Source of the DNA: Thiomicrorhabdus sp963677355 | GTDB lineage: Bacteria > Pseudomonadota > Gammaproteobacteria > Thiomicrospirales > Thiomicrospiraceae | Direction of reading: 5' to 3' | DNA length: 64,000 nucleotides | Assembly: GCA_963677355.2 (NCBI GenBank) | Contig: CAXXXQ010000002.1 | Location: 558,001-622,000 of the forward strand | In this document: in pieces, positions 51,433 through 60,258 of the stretch | Position numbering within the stretch: position 1 is the stretch's first letter | Layout of the letters: each line of letters opens with the position of its first letter | Made by a program: the position numbers and the translations under genes | Notes under the pieces: generated by a model | Database searches by the model: none | What the model was told of the DNA's origin: nothing | What the model saw: the letters and a program-made list of their open reading frames with translations, nothing else

Positions 51433-51704
51433 CAGATATATCCATTATATAAAGTGCCGAATATTTAAAAACCAATTCGACTTAAGTTCAAATTTGAAGT
51501 CGCGGATTATAATCCCTAATAACCCTAATGTCTAGCCGATATTCTATATTCTTTACATAATTAGCCATATTTAGTATCGATGGGCCGATAAAACGGTGAC
51601 AAACTACAGTATCTAGTAATCTTTACAGTATAATTCTTCATCATTTATTTGAAATAAATCATGATACTTACCGAGTGTTGTCAGCAGAGAAATAAAGCTC
51701 ATCC

Positions 51705-53657
51705 ATGTCTAAGCAAAACAAATCAGTATTAAACATCGAATCCGTGCTTGGGCATGAAGGTACACTTTCTAAACTGGTCTCCAACTATGCTGCCCGACAA
51801 TCCCAACTGGCCATGGCGGAAGAAGTTGCGGAGCTAATCCAAGACGACGGTACTTTACTCGCTGAGGCTGGTACCGGTACAGGAAAAACTTTTGCCTATC
51901 TTGTTCCGGCACTGCTTTCCGGTAAACGTGTAATCGTCTCGACCGCCACTAAAACGTTACAAGAGCAATTGGTCAAAAAAGATTTACCGATTCTGTTTAA
52001 AGCTTGTCAGATCAAAGGTAAAGCACGTATCTTAAAAGGACGGGATAATTATGTCTGCCCGCAGCGTTTGGAAATTACCGAAACGGTCGAACAGCATAGT
52101 CGCCAAGATTGGAAAAAACTAGCCGAAATCAGAGAGTGGGTTGAGCACAGAACCACTCAGGGAGATAAAGCCGAGCTGGAAAGCGTGCCTGAGGACGATA
52201 TGATCTGGCGTAAGGTTTGCGCGCGTATGGAGTTCTGTCAAGCTACAGAGTGTCATGCCGAAACCGAATGTTTCTATCCCAAAGTGAAGCAAAAAGCTTC
52301 GGAGGCTGAGGTCTTGGTGGTTAACCACCATCTGTTTTGCGCCGATCTCTCTTTGAGAGAACAGGGCTTTGGTGAATTGTTAAGCGATGCCGATGTCTAT
52401 ATCTTTGACGAGGCGCATAGACTTCCTGATATTGCCGCTCAATTCCTCGGTTTTTCCATTACTCGTGGCCAGCTTGAAGAGTTGGTAAGAGATATTAAAC
52501 AAGCTCAGAAACTGGAAGCCCCTGAGTCGAATAAAATTGCCGATTCAGCCATGCAGTTGGAAGAGCAGGTCAAAAAAATCAATGAGGCGTTGGGAAAATG
52601 GGAAAGACGTTGGAGTTGGAACCAGCTCAACGAAGAGGCGGCTTTCCAGAAAGTAATGAAGCGTTTTACCGATCAGCTTGAGTTAATTATCGGTGAGCTC
52701 AAACTGGTTGTCGAACGGGGCAAACAGTTATCCGCTGTCCATAAACGTTGTCAGGAATTTTCTACACAATTCAAAGAGTGGTTAAACAGTCAGTCTGAAA
52801 ATAAGATTCGCTGGATAGAATCATCTCAAGCGCGTTTTAAGTTTAATCTTACGCCATTGAGTGTAGCCGGTCCGTTTAGCCGTCAGCGTGAAGAGATTGG
52901 CGGGGCTTGGCTGTTTACATCTGCTACCTTAAGTGTCAATAACAATTTCAGTTACTTTGCAAAGCGATTAGGTTTGGACGAAGCTAAGACCGTCAATTGG
53001 CCAAGCCCGTTCGATTACCCGCAACAGGCTTTGGTTTATCACCCGATCGGCCTGCCGGAGCCAAGAAATCCGGATTATACCAAGGTCTGTTTGCGCGCTG
53101 CGTGGCCGCTTTTAAATGCGGCCGAAGGGCGGGCGTTTTTGCTTTTTACCAGCCACAAAGCGATGCAGGATGCCCGGGCGATTCTGGAAAAACACTGGGA
53201 CGGAACTTTGCTGGTTCAAGGTGAACAGCCGAAATTGACCTTGTTACAGAAGTTTAAATCGATGAATCGGGCAATTCTATTGGGTACCAGTAGTTTTTGG
53301 GAAGGGGTTGATGTCAAAGGAGAAGCGTTAAAACTGGTTATTATCGACCGCATTCCTTTTGCACCACCGGATGACCCGATTGTTCAAGCCAGAGAGGCTT
53401 ATCTAAAAGAAAATGGCTTGAATGGATTTGCTCACTTTCAGTTACCGGAAGCGGTCATTGCGATGAAGCAGGGGGCCGGGCGCTTAATTCGAGACGTGGA
53501 CGATTATGGCGTGTTGATGTTATGTGATCCTCGACTGTCTTCAAAAGGATATGGTAATACCATCAAAAATTCGCTACCGGACTTTCCGTGGGTTTATGAA
53601 CCGGAGCAAGCGCTCAAAAAGCTGGCCTCAAAAGAAAAGGATGACTCTTCAGGTTAA
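51705..53657 (+). CDS. yoaA: DinG-family ATP-dependent DNA helicase (YoaA)
   Basis: A 650-residue superfamily 2 helicase of the XPD/DinG type, closest in length to E. coli YoaA (636). Walker A is AGTGTGKT (55-62) and the Walker B box is DEAH in VYIFDEAHRLPD. The Fe-S cluster cysteines are seen in NYVCPQRL and CARMEFCQATECHAETECFYP. Motif VI appears as MKQGAGRLIRD near the C-terminus. It unwinds damaged or forked DNA and supports replication repair. It has its own promoter region, divergent from the L36 gene. Confidence 0.93.
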   Translation: MSKQNKSVLNIESVLGHEGTLSKLVSNYAARQSQLAMAEEVAELIQDDGTLLAEAGTGTGKTFAYLVPALLSGKRVIVSTATKTLQEQLVKKDLPILFKACQIKGKARILKGRDNYVCPQRLEITETVEQHSRQDWKKLAEIREWVEHRTTQGDKAELESVPEDDMIWRKVCARMEFCQATECHAETECFYPKVKQKASEAEVLVVNHHLFCADLSLREQGFGELLSDADVYIFDEAHRLPDIAAQFLGFSITRGQLEELVRDIKQAQKLEAPESNKIADSAMQLEEQVKKINEALGKWERRWSWNQLNEEAAFQKVMKRFTDQLELIIGELKLVVERGKQLSAVHKRCQEFSTQFKEWLNSQSENKIRWIESSQARFKFNLTPLSVAGPFSRQREEIGGAWLFTSATLSVNNNFSYFAKRLGLDEAKTVNWPSPFDYPQQALVYHPIGLPEPRNPDYTKVCLRAAWPLLNAAEGRAFLLFTSHKAMQDARAILEKHWDGTLLVQGEQPKLTLLQKFKSMNRAILLGTSSFWEGVDVKGEALKLVIIDRIPFAPPDDPIVQAREAYLKENGLNGFAHFQLPEAVIAMKQGAGRLIRDVDDYGVLMLCDPRLSSKGYGNTIKNSLPDFPWVYEPEQALKKLASKEKDDSSG

Positions 53658-53776
53658 GTCCGTAGAGATGATTATGAATATAGCGTGGCTCTCTGTGAAG
53701 TGCCTGAATACGCACTTGTCGATGCTATGTTAAGATGATGCGATTACACAAAAGACGAACAACAAAAGGGACGCAA

Positions 53777-54523
53777 ATGTCGTCAGACAAGCTTACAGTT
53801 CTAGCTGTGGAAACCGCTACCAAAGCGTGTTCCGTTGCTTTAATTTATGGTGATACCGAATATTCACGCCATGAATTGCTGCCACAACAACATGCCCACC
53901 GAGTATTGCCGATGGTGGATGAACTCATTGCCGAAGCGGGTATCGATATGGATGAAATTGATTTATTGGCCTTCGGAGAAGGTCCTGGCGCTTTTACAGG
54001 GATACGGATCGCATCGGGCGTAATCCAAGGATTGGCTTTAGGCTGGAATCGACCGGTTGTGGCAATTTCTTCGTTATTGGCAATGGCGGATGGCTTAGTA
54101 GGTAATAAGCAAGCACCGATCACAAAAGATTTTGCATGGTGTTCGCTGTTGGACGCCCGAATGGGTGAGGTTTATCTTTTGACGGGGCGCTATTTTGCGG
54201 AAACGCAAACACTTGAGAGTCATGCAACCGAACTATTGTCTCCGCAACAGGCCGAATTGACTATCCGGCAGTATGTCGAAGAAAATGAGATGTGTGAAAC
54301 GTTCGGTTTTGGGGACATTGAATCTGAGTATCCTTCTTTGACTGAATTGTTTGCGGATTGGCAGGATTTACTCCCAAATGCGCTATCGGTTGCCCGTTTA
54401 GCCAGAGAGTCTGCTCAACAAGCAAAATACCTGCATGAAGAAATTCCTAGTCCGGTTTACTTGCGCAATCAGGTGGCCGATACCATCGAGCAAAGAAAAC
54501 TTAAGAATGCTCAAGCGAGTTAA
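53777..54523 (+). CDS. tsaB: tRNA threonylcarbamoyladenosine biosynthesis protein TsaB
   Basis: An ASKHA-fold protein of about 248 residues (E. coli 231) that with TsaD and TsaE adds the threonylcarbamoyl group to A37 of tRNAs. It opens LTVLAVETATKACSVALIYGD and contains the GEGPGAFTGIRIASGVIQGLA block of the family. The ATG at 53777 is chosen because AAGGGA lies upstream; an in-frame ATG at 53735 would add a basic extension without homology. The neighbouring yoaA and tsaB are also adjacent in E. coli. Confidence 0.94.
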   Translation: MSSDKLTVLAVETATKACSVALIYGDTEYSRHELLPQQHAHRVLPMVDELIAEAGIDMDEIDLLAFGEGPGAFTGIRIASGVIQGLALGWNRPVVAISSLLAMADGLVGNKQAPITKDFAWCSLLDARMGEVYLLTGRYFAETQTLESHATELLSPQQAELTIRQYVEENEMCETFGFGDIESEYPSLTELFADWQDLLPNALSVARLARESAQQAKYLHEEIPSPVYLRNQVADTIEQRKLKNAQAS

Positions 54524-54662
54524 ATCGGTCATTGCTTAAAAAATAAGCGGCTTATGAAAAGTGTAAGACTTTATTAGGTTTTTAATTTTTAACCTTGTAT
54601 TACGCACAAGTTTATCCACAATAAATGTGAATAAACTGAATCGTTTTTGATAGGGGGATAGC

Positions 54663-55127
54663 ATGATGAATCAGTCTGAACAAAGCGAATACCAACGTAT
54701 TTTGGTGGCAGTAGATTTCTCGCAATATTCAATAGGTGTGGTATCAAAAGCGAAAGCGCTTGCCGAAAAATACCAAGCCGAACTCGAGTTGATTCATGTG
54801 GTTGAAATACCTGTCTATCCCGTATTGGAAGACGTCGCTGTGCTGGGGTTGCCGGGATTGTGGAATGAAGAGGTTGCACAACAATTACAGCTAGCGAGCA
54901 GTACAAGTCTGGAAAAGTTGGCTGCCGACAGTGGAGTTGAAAAGTATCGTGTCATTGTTGGATTAGCAGGCAAAGATATAGTCGATTATGCTCATGAGAA
55001 CAATGTCGATTTAATTGTGGTTGGTTCGCATGGCATGTCCGGCATCAAACGGCTTATCGGTTCGACGACCAATACGGTCATTAACCATGCCGAATGTGAT
55101 GTCTTATCGGTCAGATTTAAGGAATAA
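54663..55127 (+). CDS. Universal stress protein (UspA family)
   Basis: A 154-residue UspA-domain protein. It begins YQRILVAVDFSQYSIGVVSKAKALAEKY and ends with the nucleotide-binding motif GSHGMSGIKRLIGSTTNTVINHAECDVL, fitting G-2x-G-9x-G(S/T) for ATP binding. An AGGGGG site precedes a double ATG. Such proteins respond to starvation and oxidative stress. The next gene starts three bases after the stop codon, so it is probably in the same transcript. Confidence 0.92.
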   Translation: MMNQSEQSEYQRILVAVDFSQYSIGVVSKAKALAEKYQAELELIHVVEIPVYPVLEDVAVLGLPGLWNEEVAQQLQLASSTSLEKLAADSGVEKYRVIVGLAGKDIVDYAHENNVDLIVVGSHGMSGIKRLIGSTTNTVINHAECDVLSVRFKE

Positions 55128-55130
55128 TTT

Positions 55131-55973
55131 GTGTTCAATAAACTAAATATTTGGATTCTGAGTCTATTAATAAGCCTTTCAATGGGCGTTTCTGCCAGTG
55201 ATTTTAAAGTGGGCGAAACCGTTTTTGTGGCTTTCCCTGCCGGTAATATCAAAGACGACGCTTTCATTGTCGGTAAAGTTACCAGTATCACGGCAAACGG
55301 AGACTATCAGTTATCGGTGATTGATTATGTGGAAGGGCATGATTATGGTGTTTCCTGTGTGCCGATGGTCAAGAATCAAAGTGCGGATGGTGGTCCGGCT
55401 AAAATAGAAGACGTCTGGGAGATGTGGACCGATACCACCAAGTTGCAAACACAGACATTGGACTATATCGTTGCCAAAGAGCATGTTATGAAACTGGGCT
55501 ATGGTAAAACCTACTTTGTCGAACGCAATAATTTATATATTGTATTCGGTCGTTGGTTGTCCGATGCGCCGATGTTGAATATCGACCGTATCAATATGGC
55601 TATCAAGACGGCAAAAATTAACCAGCTGAGTGCCATGCAACCGGCATTTGAATTGGCTAAACAGCAGCGTAAAGCATTCTATGGAGAAAATGGACGCCCG
55701 CTATATGCATTTGAAACTATTAAGCCGATGCTAGCCGTTATGCATTCGGTCGATAAGTTATTTGCAAACGATCCTGTCTTGAAAAAACTTTGGTTTGAAC
55801 GTCCGCGAAATTGGAAAACGTTAAACCAGGATACAAGACGTTATTTTCTAGTTGAAGCGATCGACAAGGTGGTTGAGGATGCTTGGAATCAGATTTATGA
55901 AGAGGGTTTGGAGCGAGCTGATCCAAAAGAATTGGAGCAGCTCAAAAATTACGTGAAACTCTATAAAAGGTAA
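55131..55973 (+). CDS. Secreted protein of unknown function downstream of a Usp gene
   Basis: A 280-residue protein with a signal peptide (about 1-22, ending VSASDF). The N-terminal part DFKVGETVFVAFPAGNIKDDAFIVGKVTSI looks like a small beta barrel of Tudor or SH3 type, and the C-terminal half is helical and rich in charged residues. I recognise no family or catalytic residues. It starts with GTG after AAGGAA and is co-transcribed with the universal stress protein. The cytochrome c gene is convergent with four bases between stops. Confidence 0.65.
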   Translation: MFNKLNIWILSLLISLSMGVSASDFKVGETVFVAFPAGNIKDDAFIVGKVTSITANGDYQLSVIDYVEGHDYGVSCVPMVKNQSADGGPAKIEDVWEMWTDTTKLQTQTLDYIVAKEHVMKLGYGKTYFVERNNLYIVFGRWLSDAPMLNIDRINMAIKTAKINQLSAMQPAFELAKQQRKAFYGENGRPLYAFETIKPMLAVMHSVDKLFANDPVLKKLWFERPRNWKTLNQDTRRYFLVEAIDKVVEDAWNQIYEEGLERADPKELEQLKNYVKLYKR

Positions 55974-55976
55974 TTT

Positions 55977-56288
55977 TTATTTAGAGTGGTGATAGTAGGT
56001 CTGGTTCAAATAATCGGCCAGCTGTTCAATTTCATCTTCAAACAATCCTGCATTTAGATTGTCGTTACAAAACTGTACGGTTTTAACCAGTTTTTCCCAT
56101 GAGTCGGTTTTTTGCGGGTTATAGGGTTTGGATGTATGACATTTCATGCAGTCAACGGAGTCGTGTAGTAATTTACCGGGATGCACTTCTGCAAAGCTAA
56201 CCGAAGAAAACAGTGAAATGCCGGCTGCGATCATGATTGGTTTGGCAGTGCCTAGAGTAGACGGATGCTTGATGACGTTGTGTTCCAT
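55977..56288 (-). CDS. Small mono-haem cytochrome c
   Basis: A 103-residue exported protein with a hydrophobic signal segment (about 18-33, cleavage near SFA-EVH) and one haem-binding motif CMKCH at residues 47-51. There is no methionine after the haem motif, so the sixth iron ligand is probably histidine (His100 or His101 at the C-terminus) or absent. An extra cysteine, Cys74, is in VQFCNDN. AGGGGC lies seven bases before the ATG. The C-terminal part resembles class I cytochromes. Electron partner unknown. Confidence 0.85.
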   Translation of the reverse strand: MEHNVIKHPSTLGTAKPIMIAAGISLFSSVSFAEVHPGKLLHDSVDCMKCHTSKPYNPQKTDSWEKLVKTVQFCNDNLNAGLFEDEIEQLADYLNQTYYHHSK

Positions 56289-56462
56289 TTTGTAGCCCCT
56301 GTATAGGTTGAGTGTAATGAATGGTATACGTATTCATTCTAGTTAAATTTTTCCCAGAGTCGATTAAAAAATTAGATATGGATTTAAGTTTAATTAATAA
56401 ATAAATTTGTCGATCTTGAGATGGATTCAGATCAATAAGCTTAGTTAAATAATGAGAAATAG

Positions 56463-58175
56463 ATGAGTGAGTTAACTTTTATTAAAGGCAAGGATGCTTG
56501 TTTAGAAGAGTCGATTAATGCCATGCAAGCGGCATTAAAACAGCAAGGCTTTACCATCCGTGAAGCTTCATGGATTAATCCAGTTAAAAATGTGTTTTCC
56601 CTGCACATCAACGAAGAAAGTTGTCCCGGCTTGTTTACTAATGGTAAAGGTGTGAGCCGGAAATCAACGCTAGCCAGTGCATTAGGAGAGTATCTGGAAA
56701 GGCTTTCAACCAACTATTTCTTTTCTGATTACTATCTTGAACCGGCCGTAATCGAAACTGAATGGCTGTACTATCCGAATGAAAAGAAATTTGATGAGAA
56801 CACGATAACAGAGTGTTTGAATGCAGAGCTTTGGGCTTTTTATGATGAGCATCAAGAAATTGGTTTGAATGAGCTGTTGAGCTTTAATGATGCTCAAGAC
56901 CGGGTGACGGCCATTCCACTGGTTAACCAGCAAAGCGGCGAGACCGTTTATTTCCCGATGAATCTGCTGAGTAATCTTTATGCTAGCAATGGACTATCCG
57001 CGGGCAATACTGCTTTGGAAGCACAAGTTCAAGGGTTGTCAGAAGTGTTTGAACGTTGGGTTAAAAATAAGATTCTTCGAGAAAACATCTGTTTGCCAGA
57101 AGTTCCTAAAGAGGTGATTGAGCAGTTCCCGACGGTTATTGAAGCGATGAATGCTTTGCAAGAAGCTGGGATTTCATTGTCGGTCAGAGATGCTTCGTTG
57201 GGCGGTCTGTTCCCGGTAATCAATGTCACTCTGTTCGAACAGAAATCTGGACGTTGTTTTGCCTCGTTTGGCGCGCATCCTATTTTTGAAGTCGCTCTTG
57301 AGCGTACATTAACGGAATCTTTGCAAGGTCGTCATTTGAATAATCTGGACGGCTTTCAGCTTCCGGTATTTGATGAGGAGGCGGTAGCCGAAGATGAAAA
57401 TATCGAGAACCACTTTATCGATTCCAGTGGTTTAATTCACGCCAACTTTATTTCTAGAAACTTTGATTATGAGTTTGTTGCTTGGGATTTCTCGGGTTCT
57501 ACCGAAGAACAATGGCGTCAATTAAGCGAGTTGGTCGTGAATCAAGGTAGCAATATCTATGTTGCTAACTACACTCACTGTGGTTTTGAAGCTTGTCGTG
57601 TCATTGTTCCGGGCATGTCGGAGATTTATCCGACCACGGAGCTTTTGGATAGTAACCAGAATGAGGGCCGCCTGTTACGTGAAGCTTTGTTTGAGCTTGC
57701 GCAAACTGAAGATTATCTAGCCTTGGTGGACTTGATCGATACACTTGGCTTTAGCAGTCACCAGGGAGTGGCTTCTTTGATTGGCTTGATGCCGGACAAG
57801 GGCAGTTTCTGGGCGCAATTAAAAATTTGTGATCTGAGATTTTGGGCTTTGCTGGCAGGGCAAGAGCTGGAAGAAGCCTTGGAGGCTTTGCACGAGGTTG
57901 AGTATTTCCTCAATCCGGATAATTTATTCAAACTCGACTATATGGCGATTAAATATTGTTTAGAAATGCTATTAAGTGATTCTGTGGATGAACATAGTTC
58001 CATGATGTTATTTGGGGAAGAATTGAGCGCTAAAGCTTGGCGGGCGATTAATGGCGAAGAAAAGCTTGCCGGTCAAGAATTAGGTGAGGCAATTTTCACT
58101 AGCAGTGAACAGCATAATGCGATGTGGCGGATTTATAAAACACTACATGAGACTAAAAGCCAAACTGAATGGTAA
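56463..58175 (+). CDS. ycaO: YcaO-domain protein (ribosomal S12 methylthiotransferase accessory factor)
   Basis: A 570-residue protein (E. coli YcaO 586) with an N-terminal YcaO ATP-binding domain, marked by KGVSRKSTLASALGEYLERLS and GLSAGNTALEAQVQGLSEVFERW, and a C-terminal TPR-like helical part. E. coli YcaO promotes RimO-dependent methylthiolation of S12. rimO is present at 1833 in this window, so the pair is complete. No peptide-natural-product genes lie nearby, so a role in azoline synthesis is unlikely. Confidence 0.93.
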   Translation: MSELTFIKGKDACLEESINAMQAALKQQGFTIREASWINPVKNVFSLHINEESCPGLFTNGKGVSRKSTLASALGEYLERLSTNYFFSDYYLEPAVIETEWLYYPNEKKFDENTITECLNAELWAFYDEHQEIGLNELLSFNDAQDRVTAIPLVNQQSGETVYFPMNLLSNLYASNGLSAGNTALEAQVQGLSEVFERWVKNKILRENICLPEVPKEVIEQFPTVIEAMNALQEAGISLSVRDASLGGLFPVINVTLFEQKSGRCFASFGAHPIFEVALERTLTESLQGRHLNNLDGFQLPVFDEEAVAEDENIENHFIDSSGLIHANFISRNFDYEFVAWDFSGSTEEQWRQLSELVVNQGSNIYVANYTHCGFEACRVIVPGMSEIYPTTELLDSNQNEGRLLREALFELAQTEDYLALVDLIDTLGFSSHQGVASLIGLMPDKGSFWAQLKICDLRFWALLAGQELEEALEALHEVEYFLNPDNLFKLDYMAIKYCLEMLLSDSVDEHSSMMLFGEELSAKAWRAINGEEKLAGQELGEAIFTSSEQHNAMWRIYKTLHETKSQTEW

Positions 58176-58181
58176 GAGTCG

Positions 58182-58205
58182 TTGCCGACTACAAGCAGTC
58201 GGCAA
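58182..58205. terminator. Hairpin after ycaO
   Basis: TTGCCGACT and AGTCGGCAA form a perfect nine-base stem with a six-base loop between the convergent ycaO and DUF481 genes. No good T tract follows on either strand, so it may be a weak terminator or an mRNA 3' protecting hairpin. Confidence 0.45.
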
Positions 58206-58231
58206 GTCTCGATTTGACTTTAATTCAGAGA

Positions 58232-58948
58232 TTAAAAGTCGTAAGTCAATGTCACTAAGGTTTGCGTGTCGGTTTTCTTGGTCCCTTCCGCAGGTTTATC
58301 GTTATGACGGTATTTATAAGAGATCTTCAAATTGGCTTTTTCAGCTACTTTTACTTTAAAGCCGGTGTTGCTTTCATATTTGGTTCTTTCATTCCCTGAT
58401 CTGACCGTTAAGTCCTGTAAAAAGCTGACCTGTTGGTTGAACTGGTGTTTTAGGTCCAGTTTTCCAATAGCAACACCTTGTGATTCCGAATCAACCCCAG
58501 AAGTCACATAATCCGTGTTTTGATAACCCACACCAAGTTCACCGTTCAGTTGGGTTTGCTCGGTTTTATAGAGTCTTTTACCCATACCTAGTGAGATCGT
58601 GCTGTCCAGATCAATATCTTCGAATTCGTTCTTTTCTAGACGGACACCAACAAAACTATAATAATTTTTGTCTTCTGCATAAAAGTAGTTGTTCTGCACG
58701 TCAACCAGATAACGCTCTTCGGTTTGTTCACCATTCTCCGATTTATAACTACTCTCAATCAGAGACTTCAGTAGATAACGATCTTTTTCATAGTTTAACT
58801 TCAGAGATGCATAAAAAGCCGTGTTTTCGGTGTTACCGGTGTTATTGCTAAAACCGAGTTCACCCGTTCCGCTCATTTGCGACATCGCCATCGTCGGTAA
58901 AGCAATCAAGGTTGTCGCTGTAGTTGCTAAGGTAATTTTTCTAGTCAT
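58232..58948 (-). CDS. DUF481 outer-membrane beta-barrel protein (YdiY-like)
   Basis: A 238-residue protein with a signal peptide (about 1-22) and alternating beta strands typical of the DUF481 family, known as putative salt-induced outer-membrane protein. Text such as GELGFSNNTGNTENTAFYASLKL and GELGVGYQNTDYV is characteristic, and the protein ends with a terminal phenylalanine (LVTLTYDF) as do BAM substrates. Function is unknown; a role in osmotic response is suggested only by the family name. Confidence 0.9.
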   Translation of the reverse strand: MTRKITLATTATTLIALPTMAMSQMSGTGELGFSNNTGNTENTAFYASLKLNYEKDRYLLKSLIESSYKSENGEQTEERYLVDVQNNYFYAEDKNYYSFVGVRLEKNEFEDIDLDSTISLGMGKRLYKTEQTQLNGELGVGYQNTDYVTSGVDSESQGVAIGKLDLKHQFNQQVSFLQDLTVRSGNERTKYESNTGFKVKVAEKANLKISYKYRHNDKPAEGTKKTDTQTLVTLTYDF

Positions 58949-59230
58949 TGTGTACCCGTTTGGTTTGTTTTAATTTTGAGAGTCGGTCTTGCTGATTGAA
59001 AGTTTGACCGCATAAAGGGCGGATTTTAAAGGAAAATGAAAGCAGTGCAATAACTCAAGTCAAATAAAAAAGACGTTTAACTTCAATTATGATGACTTTT
59101 CGCCCCAAAATTTCAGTCGTTTTGGGAAAGAATCAAACCGCTATCAAAAGTATCCATCTAGTAAGCATTTTGTTAGAATAGCGGACAATTAAAAATAGAC
59201 CCATGTCGTATTAAGGCGGATAAAAAGAAC

Positions 59231-60193
59231 ATGAAACTTGATTTTTTAGATTTTGAACAGCCAATTGCTGAGTTGGAAGCAAAAATTGATGAATTACGCC
59301 ATCTTGATGGTGGTGCGACTGATATGAACCTGTTACAGGAGATTTCAGCGCTTGAAGAGAAGAGTAAAAATCTAACTGAATCGATTTTCAAAAAACTGAC
59401 CGACGTACAAATTTCTAAAGTGTCAAGACACCCGCAACGTCCCTATACTTTAGATTATATCAATGCCATCTTTACCGACTTTAAAGAGCTGCATGGCGAC
59501 CGCGCTTTTGCTGATGATTACGCTATTGTGGCCGGTTTGGCTCGTTTGGATGGCCAGTCGGTTATGGTGATCGGTCAGGAAAAAGGACGCGATACCAAAG
59601 AAAAAATCCGTCGTAATTTCGGCATGCCACGCCCGGAAGGTTATCGTAAGGCACTGCGATTGATGAAGATGGCTGAACGCTTTGGCTTGCCGATTGTTAC
59701 TTTTATCGATACCCCTGGTGCTTATCCGGGGATTGATGCTGAAGAGCGTGGTCAGAGCGAAGCGATTGCCCGCAACTTAATCGAGATGGCGGAAATTAAA
59801 GTACCGATTATCTGTACGGTAATTGGAGAAGGTGGTTCCGGTGGCGCTTTGGCGATTGGTGTCGGCGATGTAACGATGATGTTGCAGTACAGTACTTATT
59901 CGGTTATTTCTCCTGAAGGTTGTGCGTCTATTTTGTGGAAGGATGCTGCAAGCGCACCTGAAGCCGCAGAAGCATTGGGTATCACTGCACCGAGATTACA
60001 GTCGCTAGGATTGGTTGACGAAATTATTCCGGAACCTTTAGGAGGGGCGCATCGTGATCCTGCGGCGGCGGCAACCAGTGTTAAAAATGCCTTGGTTTCT
60101 CAATTAAATCGTTTGCAAGATAAGTCGGCAGATGAGTTGGTCGCAAGTCGTTATGATCGTTACATGGGTTATGGGAACTTTGAATCCGCTTAA
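59231..60193 (+). CDS. accA: Acetyl-CoA carboxylase carboxyltransferase subunit alpha
   Basis: The alpha subunit of the carboxyltransferase of acetyl-CoA carboxylase, 320 residues (E. coli 319), which makes malonyl-CoA for fatty-acid synthesis. The opening LDFLDFEQPIAELEAKIDEL and the crotonase-fold block TFIDTPGAYPGIDAEERGQSEAIARNL are diagnostic. It is followed by tilS in the same direction, as in E. coli. Confidence 0.98.
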   Translation: MKLDFLDFEQPIAELEAKIDELRHLDGGATDMNLLQEISALEEKSKNLTESIFKKLTDVQISKVSRHPQRPYTLDYINAIFTDFKELHGDRAFADDYAIVAGLARLDGQSVMVIGQEKGRDTKEKIRRNFGMPRPEGYRKALRLMKMAERFGLPIVTFIDTPGAYPGIDAEERGQSEAIARNLIEMAEIKVPIICTVIGEGGSGGALAIGVGDVTMMLQYSTYSVISPEGCASILWKDAASAPEAAEALGITAPRLQSLGLVDEIIPEPLGGAHRDPAAAATSVKNALVSQLNRLQDKSADELVASRYDRYMGYGNFESA

Positions 60194-60258
60194 CACTAAT
60201 CCTAATCCGGTTATTACAAAGTGCCTTTGAAAACTTGATTGTTTAAAAGGTGCTTTTC

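Noticed and set aside
54589..54906. Minus-strand frame of 105 codons across the universal stress gene
   Set aside because: The sense strand encodes a full UspA domain; the antisense frame has no recognisable features.
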